Shown piece after piece: positions 1-5,821 of a stretch of DNA of 8,421 bases. The translations under genes were made by a program, and so were the position numbers. The stretch comes from Candidatus Hebobacteria bacterium (GTDB lineage Bacteria > Armatimonadota > Hebobacteria > Hebobacterales > Hebobacteraceae): positions 1 through 8,421 of the forward strand of contig JALGTT010000083.1 in assembly GCA_029821235.1 (NCBI GenBank), written 5' to 3'. The stretch's first letter is position 1. Every line of letters begins with the position of its first letter. Under the pieces are notes generated by a model. It did no database searches. It saw nothing but the letters and a program-made list of their open reading frames with translations, and was not told the DNA's origin.

Positions 1-6
1 AAGGAG
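1..6 (+). promoter_or_regulatory. Ribosome binding site for the GTG start at 13
   Basis: AAGGAG lies six bases before the GTG at 13, a textbook Shine-Dalgarno match and spacing. It is the only evidence that the first gene starts inside the window. The same reading frame is open to base 1 (codons for K-E-C-L), so the sequence could instead be coding and the match accidental in this purine-rich DNA. Confidence 0.45.
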
Positions 7-12
7 TGTCTG

Positions 13-756
13 GTGGACTTTTCGGTGACCCGGGCCAGCCAGCCGGACCACCCAAGGGTGTGGAAGGATGCGCAGGGGACGTTGGCCAGGAGGAAGCAGT
101 GTCGGCCTCTGGGTGGACCGGGAGGAGGCGGAGGAGGAGGGGGTGGAGGTGGAGGAGGGGGCGATGTGACTGAGGACAAGGGAGAGGTGTGGTTTTGGCC
201 AGGAAACACGCCGCAGAGGAGTTGGACGATTTCGCTGATGCGACGCGCCACATGGACGCTAGTAAAGCGAGGCTATTCGGCATTCGTGGAGTACGGCGGA
301 AGGAAAGAGTTCCTTCTTAATAGAATCAACCGGTCGCCTAAACTCGTTGGTCTGTACCTCGACGCCCATGGCTGGTGTATGGACCGCCTGGAGGGGAGTC
401 TCCAATACCAGGGTTGCGCGGCTGGCAGTTTTGATGGCTGCGGAGAGGCATTGAGAAGCGAGGATGCGGAGTGCGGCGAGGACGTGGTGGTGGCACCGCC
501 CAGCTCAGCTATGGCAATCTTGAGTGACTGGAGCCACGTACAGGACCCTGGGGCCTTCGTCTTCTTCATGCCATGCCACTGTATCCGCGACGAAGATGGC
601 TCGCTGTCCACAGACAAAGGCACTGCCGAGCGCTGGTACGCGGGGGCACTGGGGGTGAACTCGGCCAAAGTCGGGTTCTGCCCATTGCATTTTGGGTGGT
701 CCTTCCCTGACGGCACGAGGATTGGGATCGACCAGTTCGTGGCGAAGTTCCGCTAG
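13..756 (+). CDS. Hypothetical protein with poly-glycine linker, possibly the C-terminal tip of a larger protein
   Basis: I do not recognise the family. As read from the GTG at 13 it has 247 residues. A polar N-terminal stretch (1-35) leads to 14 consecutive glycines (37-50) and then a folded-looking region (about 57-247) rich in aromatic residues. That region has eight cysteines, including a C-H-C cluster at 188-190 (MPCHC) and C223 in GFCPLHFGW. There is no signal peptide or membrane segment. The start is supported by AAGGAG at 1-6, but the frame is open to the window edge. A glycine linker just before a compact C-terminal domain is also what a variable tip of a long RHS-like protein would look like, so the true gene may begin upstream. 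It ends 14 bases before the lipoprotein gene, suggesting a two-gene operon. It uses codons such as AGG, AGA, CTA and AAT more than the genes to the right. A link to RHS proteins is inferred only from the RHS fragment 1.2 kb downstream. Confidence 0.6.
   Translation: MDFSVTRASQPDHPRVWKDAQGTLARRKQCRPLGGPGGGGGGGGGGGGGGDVTEDKGEVWFWPGNTPQRSWTISLMRRATWTLVKRGYSAFVEYGGRKEFLLNRINRSPKLVGLYLDAHGWCMDRLEGSLQYQGCAAGSFDGCGEALRSEDAECGEDVVVAPPSSAMAILSDWSHVQDPGAFVFFMPCHCIRDEDGSLSTDKGTAERWYAGALGVNSAKVGFCPLHFGWSFPDGTRIGIDQFVAKFR
121..162 (+). repeat. Low-complexity GGN tract encoding 14 glycines
   Basis: Fourteen glycine codons in a row (GGA, GGC, GGG and GGT mixed) make a purine-rich tract inside the first gene. 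The mixed third bases argue against simple recent triplet slippage. The G-runs could form a quadruplex in the coding strand. At protein level it would act as a flexible linker between the N-terminal stretch and the C-terminal domain. Confidence 0.85.
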
Positions 757-770
757 GGGGAGGGAATGGT

Positions 771-1826
771 ATGCGAGAGGCAGCCACCGTGCGAGCGATG
801 AGAGGTGGCGAACGGCATGGAGGCCACCGAGGTTGCTACGCGGCGGCGGTGGTCCTGCTCGTCCTGGCCTGCCTCTCGCCGGGGTGCGTCAACCATCGCG
901 GCGGTGACCAAGGGCTCGTAGTCGCGCCGGTGGTGACGGACATCAAGGAGATAGAGGCTGTGGACTGGGCCTCGCTGGCCGCGCCTGCCACACAAGGCAA
1001 CGCGGCGGCGTCTGAGGTGCCGGGGGGGACGCTTCCGAAGGGCTGGAGCGACGTTTGGTGGTTTCCGGGAGGGCGCTGGTCATTGGCGGTTGGTGAGCGG
1101 GTCGGTCAGAATGGCATTGAGCGAGAGGTGGGGCTGTGGGTGTTCGATCGTGACCGTCGGTGCGTGGGACGCGTGTCCGGCATTCCAACAGCCGGCATAG
1201 AGGACGCTCGGGACGTACGGGCCGCTTGGGACAGCTCCGGCAACAGAGTTGCTGTATGGTTTGCGGTTCCAGGAGCACCCAGGCATAGCATCATCGGGGT
1301 GGTCAAGGTCTCCTCGCTTGTGATGGAAGTGGTGCACGAGTGGCCCCTGGCCAAGATGGACCTTGCCCGTAGCGGCCTTGATGTGCTTGTCTGGTCACGA
1401 GACGCGGTGATCGTAGTGCGAAGCCGCCAGGGCCGGAACGCGGTCGAGGCTGTGCAGCCATCAACAGGCGTGGTTCGCACGCTCCTATCCGAGGAGAGTT
1501 GGAGGCCGATCTGGCACGTTGCCGTGTCTCCACAGGGCAGAGTGATCGGGTTTGACAAGTTCCTGGGGCATCGTCGCGGCCCCTTCGGGACATACCTTGT
1601 GGAGGTGGCCTCCGGCAGAGTGTTTCAGCTGACAGGTGAACGTGGGTTGTCATACCACCATATGCTCGTCGGCCTCGAGAGCGAGAACGCGGCGATAGTG
1701 GTAGTAAGTCCATTCTCCGAGCACTCGCGGTGGTATCGGGTGCGGTTCGACTTATCGCAAAGGGGGGCATCTATTGAGCAATCCGCGGATGAAGTGGAGG
1801 CCAATTCCACACCGCGGCCTCGGTAG
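771..1826 (+). CDS. Putative lipoprotein with beta-propeller-like (TolB/WD40-type) body
   Basis: The 351-residue product has a charged N-terminus (R2-R20), a hydrophobic core (Y23-L35) and two candidate lipid-attachment cysteines. C34 in VLAC fits the bacterial lipobox pattern. C39 in SPGC fits less well because of the proline. It is therefore probably exported and membrane-anchored. The mature part has short repeated beta motifs of the kind seen in TolB/WD40-like propellers, for example WWFPGGRWSLAV, RAAWDSSGNRVAV, DVLVWSRDAVIVV and HVAVSPQGRVIGF. No catalytic motif is visible. The ATG at 771 has the purine-rich GGGGGAGGGA a few bases upstream. An in-frame ATG at 798 would give a shorter, more usual signal peptide. 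It follows the poly-glycine gene by 14 bases, so the two are probably cotranscribed. A role as partner or immunity protein of that gene is conceivable but unsupported. The propeller assignment is from pattern only. Confidence 0.75.
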   Translation: MREAATVRAMRGGERHGGHRGCYAAAVVLLVLACLSPGCVNHRGGDQGLVVAPVVTDIKEIEAVDWASLAAPATQGNAAASEVPGGTLPKGWSDVWWFPGGRWSLAVGERVGQNGIEREVGLWVFDRDRRCVGRVSGIPTAGIEDARDVRAAWDSSGNRVAVWFAVPGAPRHSIIGVVKVSSLVMEVVHEWPLAKMDLARSGLDVLVWSRDAVIVVRSRQGRNAVEAVQPSTGVVRTLLSEESWRPIWHVAVSPQGRVIGFDKFLGHRRGPFGTYLVEVASGRVFQLTGERGLSYHHMLVGLESENAAIVVVSPFSEHSRWYRVRFDLSQRGASIEQSADEVEANSTPRPR

Positions 1827-1914
1827 GTGCTCACGCTTGCGAAGGGGGGCGACGACCCAGGGCTGAAGATCTTGCCGGTGTCGTGAGGAGGGATGTCCCG
1901 GCAGGGCGGGGCGT

Positions 1915-1938
1915 GGGCTGGGGGATGGAGGGGAGGGG
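1915..1938 (+). other. Potential G-quadruplex motif
   Basis: Four runs of three or more G, at 1915-1917, 1920-1924, 1930-1933 and 1935-1938, are separated by loops of 2, 5 and 1 bases, matching the usual G3+N1-7 rule. Another run of six G follows at 1952-1957. It sits just upstream of the RHS fragment. In such G-rich DNA this may be composition alone; no function is shown. Confidence 0.4.
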
Positions 1939-1970
1939 AGCAGGAGGATAAGGGGGGAACCAGGGGCCGA

Positions 1971-2131
1971 GTGTGGGATGGAGAGAACATCCGGGATGAG
2001 ATCAGTGGGGCGGACACGCTGCTGGCGGTGTACACGCTGGCGCCGCGGGGTTATGGGGATGTGATTGCCATGCGGCGGTACGATTCATCGAAGTTCTACC
2101 ACTTCGACGGGCGGGGGAGCAGAGGGCAACG
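1971..2131 (+). pseudogene. Remnant of RHS/YD-repeat core, frameshifted and truncated
   Basis: The frame through 1971-2120 encodes VWDGENIRDEISGAD, then a stretch containing YTLAPRGYGDVIAMRR, then SSKFYHFDGRGS. This is the signature of the RHS-repeat core just before the C-terminal variable region: W-D-G-x-N-I, a tyrosine/glycine-rich strand, and Y-H-F-D-x-x-G-S. Family members usually continue G-S-T-R-A. Here that continuation is recovered only by adding one base near 2121 (AG AGG GCA ACG), so a one-base deletion is likely. Similarity ends by about 2131, where a palindrome begins. There is no recognisable RHS sequence before about 1965 and no variable tip after it. A full RHS protein is many hundreds of residues, so this is a fragment of roughly 50 residues. 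It lies on the same strand as, and downstream of, the poly-glycine and lipoprotein genes, as orphan RHS core pieces often do. The RHS identity is recognised from memory of the family, not from a search. Confidence 0.65.
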
Positions 2132-2134
2132 GCC

Positions 2135-2156
2135 GGCGGGCGTAGGCACGCCCGCC
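2135..2156. repeat. GC-rich perfect palindrome (9-bp stem, 4-base loop)
   Basis: GGCGGGCGT at 2135-2143 pairs perfectly with ACGCCCGCC at 2148-2156 around the loop AGGC. It is followed by CTAC and AAAA, not a T-tract, so it is a poor intrinsic terminator. Its form resembles short palindromic elements scattered between genes in some GC-rich genomes. I see only one copy here, so its repeat nature is inference. It begins within a few bases of where RHS similarity ends. Confidence 0.6.
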
Positions 2157-2300
2157 CTACAAAACGATTGGCTGGCGCGAGACTTGTCTGCCTTGGGCCG
2201 AATGACAGTGTTCAGAACGGCCACAGGCAGGGTGCCCGCGTCGTAGATGGGTATCCGCGCCCTAGAGAATGTTCAGCGTGGTAGGAGTGCGAGGAGCGGC

Positions 2301-2376
2301 TGGTGGAGCTGGCGGGATTCGAACCCGCGACCTCTTGCATGCCATGCAAGCATTCTCCCAGCTGAACTACAGCCCC
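2301..2376 (-). tRNA. tRNA-Ala (anticodon GGC)
   Basis: The 76-base gene is read from 2376 down to 2301. The acceptor stem GGGGCTG pairs with CAGCTCC and contains the G3:U70 wobble that marks alanine tRNAs. The discriminator base is A and the CCA tail is encoded. The D stem is GTTC/GAAT with a terminal G-U pair. The anticodon stem CTTGC/GCAAG encloses the loop ATGGCAT, placing the GGC anticodon at 2343-2341, which reads GCC and GCU codons. The T arm is GCGGG-TTCGAAT-CCCGC. All stems are complete, so it should be functional. It is transcribed in the same direction as the ADP-ribosylglycohydrolase-like gene that ends 42 bases upstream. Its 3' end faces the accessory-looking region. Confidence 0.97.
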
Positions 2377-2392
2377 ACGTGAAGACAATGGC

Positions 2393-2398
2393 ATTATA
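2393..2398 (-). promoter_or_regulatory. -10 box (TATAAT) of the tRNA-Ala promoter
   Basis: A perfect TATAAT on the - strand ends 16 bases before the tRNA 5' end, predicting a start near 2386 and a leader of about 10 bases. No good TTGACA match lies 16-18 bases further upstream, where the ADP-ribosylglycohydrolase-like stop codon sits. The promoter is therefore either -35-independent or uses a weak box inside the end of that gene. Confidence 0.65.
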
Positions 2399-2418
2399 TC
2401 CATACGCGCGGGGCGGCT

Positions 2419-4332
2419 CTAGGGCTGGCGGCGGCGCTCGCAGGTGGCGAAATCCGGCGACAAGCGCCCCTCCAGGTCCTTGAGGGCCACGGAGAGGAAG
2501 CGGCGAGGGGAGCACTGCGCCATCTTGATCACAATCCGGTTCCATCCCTGCCTGAGTTCGACCGAGAACTCGTCCCCGCTGGCGCGGCCGTCGGGCGGGC
2601 GGTGCTCGTGCTGCTGCCAGACCTCCTGCCCGTTGCACCACACCTTGGTGCCGTCGTTGCAGGCCACCCGAAGGCGGGCCCGCCGGGCGCGGTGGGCGAG
2701 CACGTCGGAGGCGAGGTAGTAGGTGCCCTTCTCACCCGCCAGCCCGCCCACCAGGTTGACGGCGGGCTCCGGCGCGGGGAGGGACTGCCACCCCTCGCCC
2801 CCCAGGGGAAGCTGGCCGGAGAGAATCGCCTCGCTCTCCGGTGGGTGGGCCTGGTCGAAGTCGCCGTAGGGGCCGGAGGCATACCACATCACCTCCCCGA
2901 TCAAGGTGAAGGGGACCACCGACTCCGGGCCGGTCTCCACGGAGATGAACAACAGGAACGAATTCGCAGGCGCGATCGCCGCCTGGCCCTCCTCTGCGAT
3001 GATGGTGGCGCTGAAGGAGACGCTGCCTCCCTCCGACAATTCGAGCGGCTCGGAGCCGCTGGTCTGGCCGGGAATGGTGATGACGAACCCGGGGGGGCCG
3101 GAGATTCTGGCGCTGACGGCCGCACGCTTGGCTCCGAGGTTGGCGATGGTGATGGTGAGGCGGCAGGGCGCGCCATAGCCGATGGTGGGAGGGCCGTCGT
3201 GGTCAATGTAGATGCCCAGGTCCCCCCGCCTGCGGTAGGTCACATAGGGGCCCACCGACAACTGCCGCAGGAACTCGTCGGTGTCGGGGATTTCCAGCGC
3301 GGAGGGAGCGTTCTCCGGCAGTTCCTCTACCAGTTCCACGCGGCCGATGGAGTGGGTGCGGACCACCATGCACCCCAGGTCGCAGGTGTCCGAGACGAGA
3401 GCGGAGAGCGCCGGATTGGTGTTGAGCCCCACCAGTGTGCCGGCGACATCGAGATGCGAGGGCAAGATCCCCCGCCACTCCTGGGGGATGCCCTCCTCAC
3501 CGAGGGCGGCCCCGATCACCGCGCCGGCCGCGCCGCCGACGGTGGCGGCGCTCCAGCCACAGCGGGCGGCGGTGGCAACCGTGCGGCTGAGGTCCTGCGA
3601 GCCGTCGAGCAGGGCGAGCGCGAGCAGCCCCGCGGCGACCACGCTGTCCCGTACGTCGTCGGACGGATAGGCGCGGAGCAGCATCTCCCGGGTCCGCCTC
3701 CAGTCGGCGAATTCGCCGTGCCAGCGCGCGATATCCCTCACCGCGCGCGCCACCCGTGACTCCGCGGGCAGGAACTTGAGGCCCAGCTCCAGCAGGCGGC
3801 CGGGGTCGGATTCCGCGAAGGCGGCGCTGACCAGGGCCGCCACGAGGATGGCGGCCTCCACGCCCGTGCCGGAGTGGTCGAGGCCGGCGTCCTGGCGGGC
3901 GAGCACGGCGGCGGCCTCCGGGTCGGCGGGAGCCAGCATCCCCCACAGGTCCGCGCGGGCCATCGCCCCCGGCGCCTCGCGGAAGGGATTGTCGAACACC
4001 CCGGAGAGGGGCGGGTCAATGCCCCGGCGGAGATTGGCGAAGGCGTGGCCGTACTCGTCGCGGAACACCGAGAGGTGCCTGAGCCAGGCCGCAGTCAGGC
4101 CCTCGCTGGTGAGATGGGGGCCGGAGGCGGCCAGCGCGCGCAGGGAGAGCAGTTCAAGGGCGAAGCAGTCGCAGGGCCGGGGACGCGCGTCGGTCAGGGC
4201 CTGCGGGTCCCCCGCGCTCTCCTGGGCTTGCTTCTGGCCGTCGCTGGCGGATCCGGCGGTGGCGCCGATCACTTTTCCCAGCCAGGCCCCGAGCACGCGG
4301 TTGCGGTATTGGCTCTCCAGAAGCGAAACCAT
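2419..4332 (-). CDS. ADP-ribosylglycohydrolase-fold protein with C-terminal beta-sandwich domains; metal site degenerate
   Basis: The 637-residue protein has an N-terminal helical domain of the ADP-ribosylglycohydrolase family (about 8-310). Evidence is RVLGAWLGKVIGATAG (12-27), DEYGHAFANLRRGIDPPLSGVFDN (92-115), LWGMLAPADPEAAA (129-142), DAGLDHSGTG (148-157), and ARCGW...GAAGAVIGAALG (257-278). Active members bind two metal ions through an early Asp-Asp pair and a late D-T-D-T motif. Here the first site reads C54-D55-C56, and the late motif after CG is W-S-A-A-T (260-264), so most ligands are gone and hydrolase activity is doubtful. The rest is beta-rich: an Ig-like region (about 372-470) and a galactose-binding/PA14-like sandwich (about 535-620: DGTKVWCNGQEVW, RQGWNRIVIKM). 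Such tails bind carbohydrate or other ligands in related proteins. No signal peptide is visible. The ATG has AGGTGA about ten bases upstream. The gene is divergent from the antiporter gene and ends just before the tRNA promoter. Family assignment is strong; biological role unknown. Confidence 0.88.
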   Translation of the reverse strand: MVSLLESQYRNRVLGAWLGKVIGATAGSASDGQKQAQESAGDPQALTDARPRPCDCFALELLSLRALAASGPHLTSEGLTAAWLRHLSVFRDEYGHAFANLRRGIDPPLSGVFDNPFREAPGAMARADLWGMLAPADPEAAAVLARQDAGLDHSGTGVEAAILVAALVSAAFAESDPGRLLELGLKFLPAESRVARAVRDIARWHGEFADWRRTREMLLRAYPSDDVRDSVVAAGLLALALLDGSQDLSRTVATAARCGWSAATVGGAAGAVIGAALGEEGIPQEWRGILPSHLDVAGTLVGLNTNPALSALVSDTCDLGCMVVRTHSIGRVELVEELPENAPSALEIPDTDEFLRQLSVGPYVTYRRRGDLGIYIDHDGPPTIGYGAPCRLTITIANLGAKRAAVSARISGPPGFVITIPGQTSGSEPLELSEGGSVSFSATIIAEEGQAAIAPANSFLLFISVETGPESVVPFTLIGEVMWYASGPYGDFDQAHPPESEAILSGQLPLGGEGWQSLPAPEPAVNLVGGLAGEKGTYYLASDVLAHRARRARLRVACNDGTKVWCNGQEVWQQHEHRPPDGRASGDEFSVELRQGWNRIVIKMAQCSPRRFLSVALKDLEGRLSPDFATCERRRQP

Positions 4333-4575
4333 GTCAGTCGCTCACCTGCGGTGCCGTGGTATACTGACCCCCGCCCGCGTGCCGGAGGCCAGCACTTTTC
4401 CTGTTCTTCGGTCTCGAAGGGGTGCCGCCCTGCCGGCCTTGTCGTTTGGTATGTCCATAGTTGACGCCTTCCAGGTCCTCCCGGCGTCCCGCGCCAGAGG
4501 ACTCGCAGAACCGGCGGGGAAGAGCTTACTGTTGATGTCCCCCGCGGCGCATTGATTCTGGGAGTGGTCACGGGA
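4333..4575. other. Divergent intergenic region between the ADP-ribosylglycohydrolase-like and antiporter genes
   Basis: This spacer must hold promoters for both flanking genes. TATACT at 4359-4364 (+ strand) resembles a -10 box, and TTGACG at 4461-4466 resembles a -35 box, but neither has a partner at proper spacing. On the - strand the short inverted repeats CTTCG/CGAAG and TGCTGG/CCGGCA lie in the probable leader of the ADP-ribosylglycohydrolase-like gene. I see no recognisable riboswitch or operator. Confidence 0.35.
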
Positions 4576-5793
4576 ATGCCAGAAGCCGGAATGCCTCAAG
4601 CCGGACGCATGCTGCTGGACTTGCTGATCCTGTTCACCTCGGCGAAGATCGCCGGGGGGATATTCACACGCCTGCGGATGCCGGCGGTGGTGGGGGAGAT
4701 CCTGGCCGGGGTGATCATCGGGCCCTATGCGCTGGGGCTGTTCGAGATCACGGAGTTCCACGATCTGTTCGCGGAACTGGGGGTGGTGTTCCTGCTGTTC
4801 ACGGTGGGGCTGGAGACCGATCCCAAGAGCCTGTTGCGGGTGGGCCGAGAGGCAGTGGCGGTGGGGACGGCCGGGGTGGTGCTGCCGTTCCTGTTCGGGT
4901 ATGGGCTGATGCACGCGCTGGGCCATTCGGTGCCGGAGGCGCTGTTCGTGGGGGCGGCTCTCACCGCCACCAGTGTGGGGATCACGGCGCGGGTGATGAC
5001 CGATCTAAAGCGAATCACCACCCGGGTGGCAAGGGTTATCCTGGGGGCGGCGGTGATTGACGATGTGCTGGGGATGCTGGTGCTGGCGGTGGTCTCGGGG
5101 ATGGCGGTGGGAATACTCTCCGCCTCACACATCGCCCTGCTCACGGTGGAGGCCGTCGCCTTCTGTGTGCTGGCGGTGGTGCTGGGGAGGCCGGCGGTGC
5201 ACCGGGTCAGCCCGCACTTCACCCGCATCGTCGGAGATGCCAGCAAAGATCCCCTGTTCGCCCTCGCGGTCGCGCTCTGCTTCGGGTTCTCCGTGATCGC
5301 CTTCAAGATCGGGCTGGCGGGGATCATCGGGGCGTTCTTCGCCGGTATCCTCTTCGCCGAACTGAAGGAGGCGCCCCAACTCCGCCGTTCCATGGAGCCC
5401 ATCCACGAACTGCTGGTGCCCATCTTCTTCGTGCTGATGGGGGCCAAGGTGGATGTACACAGACTGTTCACCATGGAGGTGCTGCCCATCGGCTTGCTCA
5501 TGACCGGGCTGGCGATCGTGGGGAAACTGGCGGGATGTGGAGCGGCGGCCCTGCCGGGCGGCCGCTGGCACGCGCTCACCATCGGCGTCGGCATGATCCC
5601 CAGGGGGGAGGTGGGCCTGGTGGTGGCGATGATCGGACTGGACAGCGGGGTGGTTTCGAACGACGTCTACGGGATGGTGGTCCTCATGTGCATCGTCACC
5701 AGCTTGGTCGCCCCCCCGGTGTTGCGACCGCTGCTGGCCAGCCCGGCCATGATGGAGGAACCGCCGGGGCCGGTGGGAGAGGGGCGGCCGTAG
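4576..5793 (+). CDS. Sodium(potassium)/proton antiporter, CPA2 family, electrogenic type
   Basis: An integral membrane exchanger moving Na+ or K+ against H+ for pH and salt balance. From ATG 4576 it has 405 residues with about 12-13 hydrophobic segments, normal for the family (Thermus NapA has 386). The N-terminal RMPAVVGEILAGVIIGP (34-50) is the usual first helix pair. TATSVGITARVMTD (130-143) is the unwound-helix motif. VIDD places D162-D163 at the ion site. A pair of aspartates there marks electrogenic exchangers, and K317 in VGKLAG matches the lysine that pairs with the aspartate in NapA. GMIPRGEVGLVVA (339-351) is also typical. The C-terminus is short, with no TrkA-N regulatory domain. 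The frame also opens at TTG 4552, with no ribosome site. ATG 4576 is favoured by GGGAG at 4560-4564 although its spacing is long; ATGs at 4591 and 4609 are possible. Which cation it carries cannot be read from sequence. Confidence 0.92.
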   Translation: MPEAGMPQAGRMLLDLLILFTSAKIAGGIFTRLRMPAVVGEILAGVIIGPYALGLFEITEFHDLFAELGVVFLLFTVGLETDPKSLLRVGREAVAVGTAGVVLPFLFGYGLMHALGHSVPEALFVGAALTATSVGITARVMTDLKRITTRVARVILGAAVIDDVLGMLVLAVVSGMAVGILSASHIALLTVEAVAFCVLAVVLGRPAVHRVSPHFTRIVGDASKDPLFALAVALCFGFSVIAFKIGLAGIIGAFFAGILFAELKEAPQLRRSMEPIHELLVPIFFVLMGAKVDVHRLFTMEVLPIGLLMTGLAIVGKLAGCGAAALPGGRWHALTIGVGMIPRGEVGLVVAMIGLDSGVVSNDVYGMVVLMCIVTSLVAPPVLRPLLASPAMMEEPPGPVGEGRP

Positions 5794-5800
5794 CGGCCGC
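5784..5800. terminator. GC-only hairpin spanning the antiporter stop codon
   Basis: GCGGCCG (5784-5790) and CGGCCGC (5794-5800) form a perfect 7-bp inverted repeat around TAG, which is the antiporter stop codon itself. It lies 22 bases from the end of the convergent DUF2752 gene, so it could serve both directions. There is no T-tract on either side and the loop is only three bases, so terminator function is a guess. Confidence 0.4.
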
Positions 5801-5821
5801 TGCCAAACCCCGGCCCGTCCG

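Larger units (their letters stand above)
1827..2300. other. 474-base stretch without an intact gene
   Basis: Between the lipoprotein stop and the tRNA 3' end there is a G-rich tract with quadruplex potential, a frameshifted RHS-core fragment and a 22-base palindrome, each listed separately. A frame opens at ATG 1893 and runs to a stop at 2244-2246. Its first 25 codons are low complexity, and the only purine-rich match abuts the ATG with no spacer, so I do not call it a gene. In 2160-2300 I see no gene, T-tract terminator or promoter. Confidence 0.7.

Noticed and set aside
2135..2156. Palindrome as an intrinsic terminator
   Set aside because: There is no T-tract after either arm; it is followed by CTACAAAA on the + strand and by GC-rich sequence on the other.
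1893..2246. 117-codon frame as an intact small gene
   Set aside because: Only its middle resembles a known family (RHS core). The start lacks a spaced ribosome site, and the end reads through the palindrome, so it is treated as a remnant.
1..2330. Direct repeat of the tRNA 3' end as an attachment-site pair
   Set aside because: By eye I found no second copy of the TGGTGGAGCTGGCGGGATTC end in 1-2300; any partner site would be outside the window.
2602..3759. Long + strand open frame of 385 codons opposite the ADP-ribosylglycohydrolase-like gene
   Set aside because: It is antisense to a gene with clear family motifs, and its translation is Gly/Ala/Arg-rich without domain signals. Long mirror frames are expected in GC-rich DNA.
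4358..4367. TATACT as a firm promoter for the antiporter
   Set aside because: No -35 match at 16-18 bases, and it lies about 200 bases from the gene start; noted only as a weak resemblance.
4725..5594. 289-codon - strand frame opposite the antiporter
   Set aside because: Its Ser/Thr/Ala/Pro-rich translation has no motifs and mirrors a well-supported membrane protein.
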